Assembly (NCBI GenBank): GCA_021813005.1
Contig: JAKAMH010000015.1
Coordinates: forward strand, 1 to 15,161
Source of the DNA: a bacterium
GTDB taxonomy: Bacteria; Patescibacteriota; Microgenomatia; Levybacterales; UBA12049
DNA: 15,161 bases
Direction: 5' to 3'
The notes below the pieces were generated by a model that did not search any database, had not been told where the DNA came from, and worked only from the letters and a program-made list of their open reading frames with translations. The first letter of the stretch is position 1, and every line of letters starts with the position of its first letter. A program made the translations under genes and the position numbers. This document shows positions 1-6,475 of the stretch, in pieces.

Positions 1-101
1 TCAACGAAGCGGTAAAGAAATCCCAGGAAGTGGCAGCCAAAAAACTACAGTCGATGAGCGGAGGTCTGGGAGGTTTGCTCGGCGGTATGGGTGGCAAATG
101 A
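1..101 (+). CDS. ybaB: YbaB/EbfC nucleoid-associated protein, C-terminal end (partial)
   Basis: Only the last 32 codons are in the window, read in the frame whose first whole codon is at base 3, ending in TGA at 99-101. The visible peptide has an amphipathic stretch (KKSQEVAAKKLQ) followed by a glycine/methionine-rich tail (SGGLGGLLGGMGGK). This is the typical end of YbaB/EbfC proteins, small dimeric DNA-binding nucleoid proteins. The context supports the call: ybaB and recR are neighbours in a very wide range of bacteria, and recR lies downstream here after prs. The glycine-rich tail alone could also end another protein such as Ffh, so the name rests on tail plus context. Confidence 0.72.
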   Translation, partial: NEAVKKSQEVAAKKLQSMSGGLGGLLGGMGGK

Positions 102-146
102 CATCTGTGCTGAAGTAAACAATTTGTGAACAAAATGATATAGATC

Positions 147-162
147 GACTATTTATATAGTC
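147..162. repeat. Small inverted repeat upstream of prs
   Basis: GACTAT, four bases (TTAT), then ATAGTC: a perfect 6-bp dyad 30 bases before the prs ATG. It could be an operator or a weak hairpin in the leader. It is short enough to arise by chance in AT-rich sequence, and no regulator is known from this sequence. Confidence 0.25.
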
Positions 163-191
163 TTTCTTGCTTGCAGAATTTAAAAAATGTT

Positions 192-1091
192 ATGAAAATT
201 TATGCCGGCAGTGCCAACCTGTCTCTTGCCGAGGCAGTAACAGACGCAATGGGGGAAACGCTTTCCGAGCGGGAAATTTTCGTCTTTCCGGATGGTGAGA
301 GGCGAGTCCGTGTCGTGGGGCCGGTAGTCGACGAAGAGACAGTAATTATCCAGCCTACCTCACCACCTGTTGACAGACATTATCTGGAGCTTTTGTTTCT
401 AGCGGACGGTCTGAAACGCTCGGGGGCGCGTTCTGTGACAGCGGTTGTACCATATCTCGGGTATCAGAGACAGGATCACGTCTTCAGAGACGGCGAAGCG
501 GTATCCCTGGATGTTGTGGTTCGCGCCATGGAATCTGCGGGGATTGACAGATTTATTGTTTTTGATCTTCATTCCGTTAAGATCGCGGAAGTATTCCAAA
601 GGCCGGTCAGAGAGCTATCTGCATTGGCGGAATTTGCCAAGCTGATTAAAGATCGCGGATGGGATAACGACGAGGCAGTGCTCGTTTCGCCTGACATGGG
701 AGGCATCAGGCGGATCAAGGAGCTCTCCGAAATGCTTGATAATATGCCGTATGTAACAGTTGTCAAGGACCGTGATCTGAGTACGGGCAATGTTGAGGCA
801 GTAAGTTTTGATGGAGAGATAAAAAAACGGGCGATTATGGTGGATGACATGATCTCGTCAGGCAAGACGATGGTAGAGGCGGCCAGGCTGCTTAGGCAAA
901 ACGGTGCGGAGGAAGTGATCGCCATGGCTACACATGCTATTTTCTCCAAAGAAGCACCTGAGCTTCTTGAAAACTCATTAATTTCACAAGTCATCGTCAC
1001 GGATACTGTCTACGTCCCCAAAGAAAAGCTGTTCCAAAAACTCGGTATTGTTTCCGTTTCTGGGGTAATCGCGAAAGCGCTGAAAGTCTGA
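192..1091 (+). CDS. prs: Ribose-phosphate pyrophosphokinase (PRPP synthetase)
   Basis: The enzyme transfers pyrophosphate from ATP to ribose 5-phosphate, making PRPP for purine, pyrimidine, histidine and NAD synthesis. I start at ATG 192, giving 299 residues that begin MKIYAGSAN, the usual family start. An in-frame TTG at 171 would add seven unconserved residues. Visible motifs: FPDGE (32-36), PYLGYQRQD (88-96), FDLHS (124-128), SPDMGG (166-171), KDRD (192-195), and the PRPP-binding loop VDDMISSGKT (217-226). The length and the RQDxxFxxGE pattern (93-102) look closer to the shorter archaeal-type enzymes than to the ~315-residue bacterial class I enzyme. That is an impression, not an alignment. 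No clear Shine-Dalgarno precedes the start. It sits between ybaB and recR. Confidence 0.93.
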   Translation: MKIYAGSANLSLAEAVTDAMGETLSEREIFVFPDGERRVRVVGPVVDEETVIIQPTSPPVDRHYLELLFLADGLKRSGARSVTAVVPYLGYQRQDHVFRDGEAVSLDVVVRAMESAGIDRFIVFDLHSVKIAEVFQRPVRELSALAEFAKLIKDRGWDNDEAVLVSPDMGGIRRIKELSEMLDNMPYVTVVKDRDLSTGNVEAVSFDGEIKKRAIMVDDMISSGKTMVEAARLLRQNGAEEVIAMATHAIFSKEAPELLENSLISQVIVTDTVYVPKEKLFQKLGIVSVSGVIAKALKV

Positions 1092-1143
1092 ATGGTTTTT
1101 TCTCAGAAAACCCGGGGAACTCAGAGGGGTCAGAGAGACGGAG

Positions 1144-1277
1144 TAACTGTTCACAGCTCTAACATAACACCGTCATTCTGACCCCGCTTAGCGGGGGAAG
1201 AATCTCTTTCAACAAGATCCTTCTCCGCCAGCCGGCGGGTCAGGATGACAAGATCGCGTCAGAAGTGTGAACTGTTA
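1144..1277. repeat. Repeat element A (134 bp, terminal inverted repeats)
   Basis: The left end TAACTGTTCACA and the right end TGTGAACTGTTA are inverted repeats matching 11 of 12 bases. Inside are AACATAACACCGTCAT and a hairpin with arms CCCCGC/GCGGGG enclosed by ATTCT/AGAAT. A second GC-rich palindrome (CCGCC/GGCGG) lies near 1226-1240. Copies with the same ends occur at 2383-2547 (same orientation) and 13711-13842 (inverted). There is no coding capacity, so it looks like a non-autonomous MITE/REP-like element. Confidence 0.8.
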
Positions 1278-1287
1278 TGAGACGGAT

Positions 1288-1305
1288 AGTATCTTTTCAG
1301 ATACT
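1288..1305. repeat. Short inverted repeat upstream of recR
   Basis: AGTATC, six bases, then GATACT: a perfect 6-bp dyad 56 bases before the recR start. A hairpin or operator are both possible. The evidence is weak. Confidence 0.22.
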
Positions 1306-1361
1306 CAGAGTTTTTGTACACTGATTATCCGAAATTTCGAGTGTTCTGAGCTCTCTGAATT

Positions 1362-1982
1362 ATGAAAATCCCAAGAGCAGTACAAAATCTGATTGAAAGC
1401 TTTGAGCGTCTGCCGGGTATTGGCCCCAAGACAGCGCAGCGCTTGACCTTTTATCTACTACATGTGCCGCAGCATGAGCTTGATAGTTTTGCCGAAGCCC
1501 TCTCCAACCTCAAAAGAAATACTGTTGTCTGCTCAGTCTGTTATAACGTGGGAGAAGAAAATCCCTGCGGAATTTGTTCAGATATGAAACGGGAGCGGTC
1601 CGTCATCTGTGTGGTTGAACAGCCGCTTGATGTACTGGCGCTTGAGAAAAGCCGGAATTACCGGGGACTCTACCATGTACTGCATGGCAAGATCGATCCG
1701 CTCAACAATATCGGTCCTGACGAGATATTTATTTCGCAACTGTTTTCGCGTCTTCGTCCCCGGAACGGCAGCGGGGAGTCAGAGATACCTGAGATAATCC
1801 TGGCAACCAACCCCACCATGGAAGGCGAGGCAACAGCTATGTATATTGCCAAGCGTCTCAAGGAACAGTATCCGGGCATTAAGGTCACACGTATCGGACG
1901 GGGTCTGCCTATTGGCGCGGATCTCGAATATGCCGATCCGACGACACTTGACCGGGCCATGGAAGGCAGGCAAGATTACTAA
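1362..1982 (+). CDS. recR: Recombination mediator protein RecR
   Basis: RecR acts with RecF/RecO to load RecA on gapped DNA and forms a ring clamp. The 206 residues match the usual ~200. From the N-terminus: a helix-hairpin-helix (SFERLPGIGPKTAQRL, 13-28), a four-cysteine zinc site (C57, C60, C69, C72), a Toprim domain opening with VICVVEQPLDVLALE (81-95) and including LATNPTMEGEATAMYI (147-162), and the conserved C-terminal region (RIGRGLPIGADLEYAD, 177-192). The start ATG 1362 gives the normal MKIPRAVQNLI opening. No good Shine-Dalgarno or -10 box is evident just upstream. The gene follows ybaB-prs and may depend on read-through across repeat A or on an unrecognised promoter. Confidence 0.95.
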   Translation: MKIPRAVQNLIESFERLPGIGPKTAQRLTFYLLHVPQHELDSFAEALSNLKRNTVVCSVCYNVGEENPCGICSDMKRERSVICVVEQPLDVLALEKSRNYRGLYHVLHGKIDPLNNIGPDEIFISQLFSRLRPRNGSGESEIPEIILATNPTMEGEATAMYIAKRLKEQYPGIKVTRIGRGLPIGADLEYADPTTLDRAMEGRQDY

Positions 1983-2090
1983 CAGTAAGAAATTATACTT
2001 CCAACGCGATATCTTACACATATTATCTGCGACATTAATCCGTCTTAAGGATACATCTGCGGAGTAATTCTACGCGGTGTGCCGTGAATT

Positions 2091-2182
2091 GTCATTCTGC
2101 CCCGCCATGGTGGGACGGAATCCAGCGAAAGAAATTTCTGGATCTTGAATCCTGTCACGCCACGCTGAGCGGGGCTACGACA
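2091..2182. repeat. Repeat element B (core type)
   Basis: It begins GTCATTCTGCCCCGCC and shares the start of elements A and D. The flanking stem ATTCTG/CGGAAT pairs with one G-T wobble around a CCC/GGG inner stem. A second GC-rich segment (near 2158-2175) and a TACGACA end follow. The long TAACTGTTCA ends of A, C and F are missing, so its boundaries are approximate. Confidence 0.6.
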
Positions 2183-2294
2183 AGGCAAAGCGAGTTTCTC
2201 CGATTCAACCGGAGTTCAGGTCACAGACTCCCAAATGGGAGATGATGATCTGGCAGTAACCTGGAAACACAGGGCCAGGGGAATTTGAAGCATT

Positions 2295-2322
2295 AAGTCT
2301 ACCACTACATAGTGATAGACTT
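2295..2322. repeat. 28-base near-perfect hairpin
   Basis: AAGTCTA-C-CACTA, loop CA, TAGTG-A-TAGACTT: thirteen positions per arm with one C/A mismatch and a two-base centre. It lies between repeats B and C, far from any start codon, and is not followed by a T run, so it is not a standard intrinsic terminator. Its centre is too tight for an RNA loop without opening the closing pairs. A protein-binding dyad is as likely. Confidence 0.5.
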
Positions 2323-2382
2323 TAGACGAAAATTCAATATATAATTTTTGAATGTGCTTCAGAAAATGATACCGTGTACTGG

Positions 2383-2547
2383 TAACTGTTCATACTCCTA
2401 ACATAACACCGTCATCGTGAGGTCGCCTGAGGCGACCGTGGCGATCTTTTGGAAGGGAGATTGTCCTCCAGAGGAGGATCCTGCTCTGCAGGACTTCGTC
2501 GTTCCTCCTCGGAGTGACAAAAATTGTGTCAGAAGAGTGAACTCATA
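2383..2547. repeat. Repeat element C (165 bp, terminal inverted repeats)
   Basis: The left end TAACTGTTCATACTCCTAAC and the following AACATAACACCGTCAT match element A. The right end GTGTCAGAAGAGTGAACTC matches, in reverse, the left end of element F with one difference in 22 bases. Inside is a perfect 7-bp stem GGTCGCC/GGCGACC, loop TGA, flanked by ATCG/CGAT. It also carries GAGGA-rich palindromes (about 2466-2516). It is longer than A and F because of this internal segment. Confidence 0.75.
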
Positions 2548-2563
2548 CGTGCACTGTGGTCGG

Positions 2564-2592
2564 TTGTTTTTCTCGTACGCGTTTGTTAGCAT
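2564..2592 (+). promoter_or_regulatory. Promoter of the 2599 gene, leaderless type
   Basis: TTGTTT (2564-2569), 17-base spacer, TAGCAT (2587-2592), then six bases to ATG 2599. Transcription would start at or next to the start codon. Confidence 0.5.
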
Positions 2593-2598
2593 ACATGT

Positions 2599-3177
2599 AT
2601 GGCCGCGAATCCATTTGGTAAACTGGGGGAAATAGGTGAGGAGATTGAGCAGGGAGCTGTACAGCATGGGAAGGCGGCCGTGCAGACAGCAGTAACACAA
2701 GTAACAGGTAAATCCCCTTCTCAAAAGCAGCCGGCTGGCGCCCAGACCCAAAATCCACACTTGCCTTCCATGCCGGACAGTGGTACCAACGAAGCCGCAC
2801 AGGCCGCAGCGCAAGTTGCCGACCAGCAGGCGACCAAAAATTTCGTCAATGAGCTCTACGCGCCGTCAGACAAATCCGACAAAAAAATCCCGGCAGAGAT
2901 GCAGACTCTTGCCGCAGCCGGCAACAGTCAGAAAACACCCGAGGAGCTACAAAAGATCGAGGCGTTGAAAAGCCGGCTTCACCAGGAAATGTATTACGAG
3001 CCTACGTTTAACAGGCCTCAACAACAGGAGGAGCGCCAAGGTGAGGTGAGGGAGAAGGAAGAAGAGGAGAGGGTAAAGCAACTTGAAGAGCTGAAGGAAA
3101 AACAGAAAAAAGAAGCGCCTCCCATGGCTGTCCAGCAGGCGGCGCTGGGCCGCGAGCGCAAGTTCGGCGCCGGATAG
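2599..3177 (+). CDS. Hypothetical protein, Q/A/E/K-rich with C-terminal coiled coil
   Basis: 192 residues, function not recognised. It starts MAANPFGKLGEIGEE. The first ~85 residues are rich in Ala, Gln, Pro and Ser and probably disordered. A middle part (about 95-150) has amphipathic helices. Residues about 135-170 are a run of charged heptads (EERQGEVREKEEEERVKQLE), likely a coiled coil. The end is basic and Gly-rich (RERKFGAG). There is no signal peptide or membrane segment. Similar low-complexity proteins are common in CPR genomes, and the shape loosely recalls the minus-strand protein at 9819-10241, but I cannot show homology. It has its own promoter and is followed by the AT-rich cassette. 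The start is supported by promoter spacing, since no Shine-Dalgarno is present. Confidence 0.75.
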   Translation: MAANPFGKLGEIGEEIEQGAVQHGKAAVQTAVTQVTGKSPSQKQPAGAQTQNPHLPSMPDSGTNEAAQAAAQVADQQATKNFVNELYAPSDKSDKKIPAEMQTLAAAGNSQKTPEELQKIEALKSRLHQEMYYEPTFNRPQQQEERQGEVREKEEEERVKQLEELKEKQKKEAPPMAVQQAALGRERKFGAG

Positions 3178-3227
3178 TATCTACCAGGAGACATGTTGAG
3201 GTTACTTACATAATTTTAATAAGTTTG

Positions 3228-3236
3228 TGGTATTAT
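3228..3236 (+). promoter_or_regulatory. Extended -10 promoter of the DUF5678-like gene
   Basis: TGG-TATTAT (TG at 3228-3229, -10 at 3231-3236) with six bases to ATG 3243. This is an extended -10 element with a leaderless spacing. A weak -35 (TTACAT, 3206-3211) lies 19 bases upstream. Confidence 0.45.
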
Positions 3237-3242
3237 TCTATT

Positions 3243-3446
3243 ATGAAACTTAAAGCACAAGATTTGTCCAAAAGTCTCAGTGAAAAACAGTATGAAAGTA
3301 AATGGATTGCCCTAAAGCAAGGTTCAACAAAGGTTATTGCTTATGGAAGTAGTCCAAAAAAAGTTATCGAAGAAGCAAGAGGGAAAGGCGAAAAAAACCC
3401 TGTATTGACAAAAGTTCCAAAGGATTATGGAACTTATATTTTATAG
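3243..3446 (+). CDS. Small DUF5678-like protein
   Basis: 67 residues from ATG 3243. A TTG at 3225 in the same frame would add six residues but overlaps the promoter. The core YESKWIALKQGSTKVIAYG, then a helix (SPKKVIEEARGKG), then VLTKVPKDYGTYIL, fits my memory of DUF5678. Those are small proteins with a conserved 'W-[IV]-A' strand, a 'V-A-x-G' strand, a helix and a closing 'VP' strand. The molecular function of that family is unknown to me. Its stop codon TAG (3444-3446) touches the ATG of the aspartic protease with no gap, which implies translational coupling and a shared job. The pair is visibly more AT-rich than recR or cysS, suggesting later acquisition. Confidence 0.72.
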   Translation: MKLKAQDLSKSLSEKQYESKWIALKQGSTKVIAYGSSPKKVIEEARGKGEKNPVLTKVPKDYGTYIL

Positions 3447-3881
3447 ATGAATTTTAAGTATAAGAAATTTCCTGTTGATCCTGCGAACTGCCCCTTCCCA
3501 AATAGGAAATCAGCTTTTAGGCCTGTTATCCAGATAGATCTTGATGGAGTAAGCGGAAAGTTTGGCTATTTAGTATTAATTGACTCTGGGGCGGATTATT
3601 GTATCTTTCATGCCCAAATTGGGGAATTATTAGGATTAGATATAAAATCAGGTAAACCACTTGTTTTCCATGGTACGTCTGGGGAGCCACAAACGGCATA
3701 TTTTCATGAAATTACCTTCAAAATTGGGGGGTTTTCTCATAAATGCGAGGTAGGATTTTCTGATGATATGAAAAAGTTGCCGTATGGGTTGCTGGGACAG
3801 GACGGCTTCTTTGACAGATGGATTGTTAAATTTGAACATCACAAAGAAAATGTTGAACTAAAAGAAATCGCTAGGAAATAA
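3447..3881 (+). CDS. Retropepsin-like aspartic protease
   Basis: 144 residues, one lobe, the size of single-domain retroviral-type aspartic proteases that act as dimers. The catalytic signature is YLVLIDSGADYCIF (41-54) with D46-S47-G48. A flap-like hairpin HGTSGEPQTAYF (75-86) follows. The second conserved segment is PYGLLGQDGFFDRW (112-125), equal to the 'hydrophobic-hydrophobic-G-x-D' element of the fold. The DSG form instead of DTG occurs in many bacterial members. There is no signal peptide, so it should be cytoplasmic. It is directly coupled to the DUF5678-like gene upstream. A regulatory or antitoxin-type role for the pair is only inference, and the substrate is unknown. Confidence 0.78.
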   Translation: MNFKYKKFPVDPANCPFPNRKSAFRPVIQIDLDGVSGKFGYLVLIDSGADYCIFHAQIGELLGLDIKSGKPLVFHGTSGEPQTAYFHEITFKIGGFSHKCEVGFSDDMKKLPYGLLGQDGFFDRWIVKFEHHKENVELKEIARK

Positions 3882-4002
3882 TTACAGGTACTTATTACTC
3901 AATAATCAAAAAAATATTATATGTCTCAAATTCTTAAGCTCTTCAATTTACAGTTACTGGATTAATATCTTTTCAAGATAATCGGTCTAGAATTTGATTT
4001 CT

Positions 4003-4031
4003 TTGTAATTTGCCTCGATTCAGGCTATAAT
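4003..4031 (+). promoter_or_regulatory. cysS promoter, leaderless type
   Basis: TTGTAA (4003-4008), 17-base spacer, perfect TATAAT (4026-4031), then seven bases to ATG 4039. The other in-frame ATG (4030) overlaps the -10 box and would lie upstream of the transcript, so ATG 4039 is the start. Confidence 0.75.
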
Positions 4032-4038
4032 GCATACC

Positions 4039-5586
4039 ATGCTCCGCATTTTTAATTCACTTTCAAAGACAGTTGAAGACTTCAAACCGCTACATGATAA
4101 GCGTGTCGGTATGTACACCTGCGGTCCAACTGTCTACAACTTTGCCCACATCGGCAATTTCCGGACATACACTGTGTCTGATGTTTTGGTGCGGACTCTC
4201 AAAGCAAACGCCTACGATGTTGAGTATGTCATGAACCTGACGGATGTCGGGCATCTGACGGGAGACAACGCGGGCGACGCGGATACCGGCGAGGACAGGA
4301 TGGAAAAAGCGGCCCAAAAAGAGGGCAGGACTGCCTGGGAGGTAGCGCAGTTTTATACGGACGCGTTTCTGGAAGATTTTGAAGCGCTTAATTTGTCAAT
4401 GCCTCAGCACCTGGTCCGGGCCACAGACCACATTAAAGAGCAGATTGACCTTGTTAAAACGCTTGAGGAAAAGGGCTATACATACGAAACTTCAGACGGT
4501 ATATACTTTGATACCTCAAGAGATAAAGACTATGGCAAGCTTTCCGACCTCGATCAGATCAGAGAGGGGGCTCGGGTAGAAGTCAATCCTGAGAAGAAAA
4601 ATCAACGTGACTTTGCTCTCTGGAAATTTAGCTATCCGGGAGGAAGATCCTTCGACTCCGCTCAGGATGACGTTTCTACGAAACGTCAGATGGAGTGGCA
4701 GTCTCCCTGGGGTATCGGGTTTCCCGGTTGGCACATCGAGTGCTCGGCGATGAGTATGAAATACCTTGGTGATACGCTTGACATTCATGCCGGCGGAATT
4801 GACCTTAAACAGACACACCATCCAAATGAAATAGCACAGTCAGAGTCCGCAACGGGCAAGAAGTTCGCACGCTACTGGATGCATGTGGCGTTTGTGCTCG
4901 TGCAAGGGGAGCGGATGAGTAAAAGTGTCGGTAACACATACCGTGTGTATGACTTGACCAAGATGGGGTATCACCCGATGAGTCTTCGCTACTTATATCT
5001 GCAGACGCATTATCGACAAGAGATGAACTTCACGTTTCCGGCGCTTGACGGAGCAGAGAATGCGCTGAAGAAACTCTATACTGAGGCAGCCACGTGGGGC
5101 GAGCTGGATGCCCGCCTGTCAGCGCCTGCAGTTGCAGACAATGGCGGACAGGCCCGCCTGCTAACGCCTGAGCACCCGCCTGCCACATATAGCCAGGCCT
5201 TGCGGGCAGGTAGCGATGGCGGGCGGGGAAATGTGCCGACGTACGAGGAAAAATTTCTTGATGCACTCAACAACGATCTCAATACATCAGAGGCACTTGC
5301 CGTCATGTGGGAACTGGTTAAATCAGATTATCCGTCGGGTGCCAAGCTCGCCTCGTTATTTAAAATGGACGAAGTGCTGGGACTAAAGATAAAAGAGGCC
5401 ATACAGACAATCCGGGAAAATGAGGGCATTGTACCGGATCATATCAAGGCACTGGTAGCAGAGCGCGAGCATCACCGGAAAAACAGAAGATTCAGCATGG
5501 CAGACAAAGTCCGCGCTGAACTTAAAAAATTGGGTTACGAGGTGGAAGACTCCAAGAAAGGTCCGAAAATCAAGCGGATCACCTAA
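4039..5586 (+). CDS. cysS: Cysteinyl-tRNA synthetase
   Basis: It attaches cysteine to tRNA-Cys. The product is 515 residues from ATG 4039 and belongs to class I. Motifs: zinc ligand and entry strand YTCGPTVYNFAHIGN (26-40, with C28 and a HIGN version of HIGH), GFPGWHIECSAM (second zinc cysteine), HAGGIDLKQTHHPNEIAQSE (zinc and cysteine pocket, normally written HGGGxDLxFPHHENE), and ERMSKS (KMSKS loop). The C-terminal anticodon-binding part ends HHRKNRRFSMADKVRAELKKLGYEVEDS. Two insertions stand out. About residues 199-214 are encoded by a piece of the local repeat family. About residues 354-398 are GC-rich, poorly conserved and repeat-like. Both lie at surface or linker positions of the fold. 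A leaderless promoter sits immediately upstream. Confidence 0.96.
   Translation: MLRIFNSLSKTVEDFKPLHDKRVGMYTCGPTVYNFAHIGNFRTYTVSDVLVRTLKANAYDVEYVMNLTDVGHLTGDNAGDADTGEDRMEKAAQKEGRTAWEVAQFYTDAFLEDFEALNLSMPQHLVRATDHIKEQIDLVKTLEEKGYTYETSDGIYFDTSRDKDYGKLSDLDQIREGARVEVNPEKKNQRDFALWKFSYPGGRSFDSAQDDVSTKRQMEWQSPWGIGFPGWHIECSAMSMKYLGDTLDIHAGGIDLKQTHHPNEIAQSESATGKKFARYWMHVAFVLVQGERMSKSVGNTYRVYDLTKMGYHPMSLRYLYLQTHYRQEMNFTFPALDGAENALKKLYTEAATWGELDARLSAPAVADNGGQARLLTPEHPPATYSQALRAGSDGGRGNVPTYEEKFLDALNNDLNTSEALAVMWELVKSDYPSGAKLASLFKMDEVLGLKIKEAIQTIRENEGIVPDHIKALVAEREHHRKNRRFSMADKVRAELKKLGYEVEDSKKGPKIKRIT
4646..4685 (+). repeat. Repeat-family fragment inside cysS
   Basis: GATCCTTCGACTCCGCTCAG followed by GATGACG (4646-4672) matches the standard right-hand part of the intergenic repeats (compare GATCCTTCTCC...TCAGGATG in A and D). 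It is followed by a 6-bp hairpin CGTTTC-TAC-GAAACG (4671-4685). It is read in frame as RSFDSAQDDVST between two conserved CysS segments, FALWKFS and KRQMEWQSPWG. Confidence 0.7.
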
Positions 5587-5629
5587 CTCATGTTAAGAAG
5601 ACTTTGTCCCGTCCTGAGAGAGCTTTTCT

Positions 5630-5738
5630 ATGTCATTCTGAGCGTAGCGAAGAATCCCTGCCTGGCGGCAGACAGGTAGATCCTTCTCCCGCCAGGGCGG
5701 GATCAGGATGGCATTGCCTGTTGCGTTCAGAATGACAT
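5630..5738. repeat. Repeat element D (109 bp)
   Basis: The ends are a perfect 12-bp inverted repeat, ATGTCATTCTGA (5630-5641) and TCAGAATGACAT (5727-5738). Inside are the ATTCT...AGAAT stem with GAGCGTAGCGA between, a CTGCCTGGCGGCAGACAG palindrome, and CCCGCC-AGG-GCGGG. It lies in the convergent gap between cysS and the minus-strand operon, where it could also serve as a bidirectional hairpin or terminator. Confidence 0.78.
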
Positions 5739-5754
5739 GCGTAAGGTAAGTAAT

Positions 5755-6075
5755 CTAATCTCTTTTTCCGACCCCTACAAGGTAGCTCACAAAAAAATAA
5801 ATTAAGAGTGCCTGCCAGAAAATTATTGAAATAAGCGTTGTGCTTAAAAAGATAGCTACAAGATCCCGTTCCCGTCCATAAATACTGATGATGAGTGATC
5901 CTACTTTGGCAGCGATAAAAAGCAGGACAATCGCCATGATGGGAGAGAAAATCACCGGTACGAGAACGGGGCGGCGGATAGTCTCCCTTATGGAGCGGTA
6001 GGGATGAAATGTCAGGCCCAACAGCATCTTGGTCCAGATATAACTTGTGTAAATGATTAAAATTCTCTTGCTCAT
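5755..6075 (-). CDS. Small integral membrane protein, hypothetical
   Basis: 106 residues from ATG 6075 (MSKRILIIYTSYIW). I prefer this start because an AAGGGGG Shine-Dalgarno-like run lies nine bases upstream. An ATG at 6084 is possible. Longer frames run into repeat element E and encode repeat peptides (PACRQAG), so they are not real. The chain has two membrane spans, about residues 37-58 (PVIFSPIMAIVLLFIAAKVG) and 73-100 (IFLSTTLISIIFWQALLIYF), with a positively charged N-terminal amphipathic part (HPYRSIRETIRRP). It is the third gene after a sigma factor and another small membrane protein. No family recognised. A stress-envelope or anti-sigma-linked role is possible from context only. Confidence 0.7.
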   Translation of the reverse strand: MSKRILIIYTSYIWTKMLLGLTFHPYRSIRETIRRPVLVPVIFSPIMAIVLLFIAAKVGSLIISIYGRERDLVAIFLSTTLISIIFWQALLIYFFVSYLVGVGKRD

Positions 6076-6115
6076 GTTCTTCATCCCCCTTCGCGAAACA
6101 CCGAGAGTGTCAGCT

Positions 6116-6207
6116 CGCAGGTCAGCCCCGCTAAGCGGGGTCAGAGCGACAAGTTTTCGCTTCGGAGGGATTCCTGCCTGCCGGCAGGCAGGACAGCTCC
6201 CTGTGAC
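6116..6207. repeat. Repeat element E (degenerate)
   Basis: It contains the 15-base palindrome CCCCGCT-A-AGCGGGG (6126-6140), the same stem as in A and F, and a perfect 20-base palindrome CCTGCCTGCCGGCAGGCAGG (6173-6192), followed by CTCCCTGTGACG. Terminal repeats are not clear and the boundaries are approximate. It splits the minus-strand sigma-factor operon between its second and third genes. Confidence 0.6.
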
Positions 6208-6247
6208 GTGCAAAGAGAAGATACCCCACCGTCAGACAGTGGGAGCT

Positions 6248-6475
6248 TCATATTCCCCGGAATAATCGTAGTACAAAATCCGTGTAAGGTGCTCCGATGG
6301 CGCTGCGTAGAATCAGCGATATGAGAAATGCCAAGGGGATCAGGAATCTCCAAGGGTGGTCACTCAGCCATTCTATCGTAAAAACAAACAAAGTCGGGAA
6401 GGGAGCTTGCTCCATGGCTCTTTTTTGTTCCTTAGCACGCTCCTGTAGTAGGCGGACGAATTCAGCTTCCTTCAT
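6248..6475 (-). CDS. Small single-span membrane protein linked to sigma factor
   Basis: 75 residues, function not recognised. The N-terminal ~25 residues are charged and helical (MKEAEFVRLLQERAKEQKRAMEQ). A hydrophobic region (about 29-62) follows, with the clearest span being WRFLIPLAFLISLILRSAIG. The tail is short. Its ATG at 6475 lies inside the end of the sigma-factor gene (14-base overlap, different frame), so translation is probably coupled. A small membrane protein with a cytoplasmic helical tail, co-translated with an ECF-type sigma factor, has the shape of an anti-sigma factor. No zinc-binding anti-sigma motif is present, so this is inference from position. Confidence 0.68.
   Translation of the reverse strand: MKEAEFVRLLQERAKEQKRAMEQAPFPTLFVFTIEWLSDHPWRFLIPLAFLISLILRSAIGAPYTDFVLRLFRGI

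Larger units (their letters stand above)
1983..2598. other. 616-base gene-free stretch
   Basis: I see no believable gene here on either strand. The stretch holds repeat element B (about 2091-2182), an isolated strong hairpin (2295-2322), repeat element C (2383-2547) and the promoter of the next gene (2564-2592). Open frames crossing it fall inside the repeats and lack coding character. Confidence 0.6.

Noticed and set aside
569..1000. Minus-strand open frame of 143 codons inside prs
   Set aside because: It lies opposite a strongly conserved enzyme gene and its product is Ser/Leu/Thr-rich with no motif: an antisense shadow.
1094..1112. GGTTTT...AAAACC after prs as an intrinsic terminator
   Set aside because: The stem is only six bases, weak, and followed by CCGGGG rather than T residues.
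2398..2814. Minus-strand open frame of 138 codons
   Set aside because: It runs through repeat element C and the start of the 2599 gene and has a Cys/Leu/Arg-rich product typical of read-through of palindromic DNA. No promoter or ribosome site fits.
6076..6213. Long N-terminal extension of the 5755-6075 membrane protein
   Set aside because: The extra residues (including PACRQAG) come from repeat element E. The Shine-Dalgarno run points to ATG 6075.
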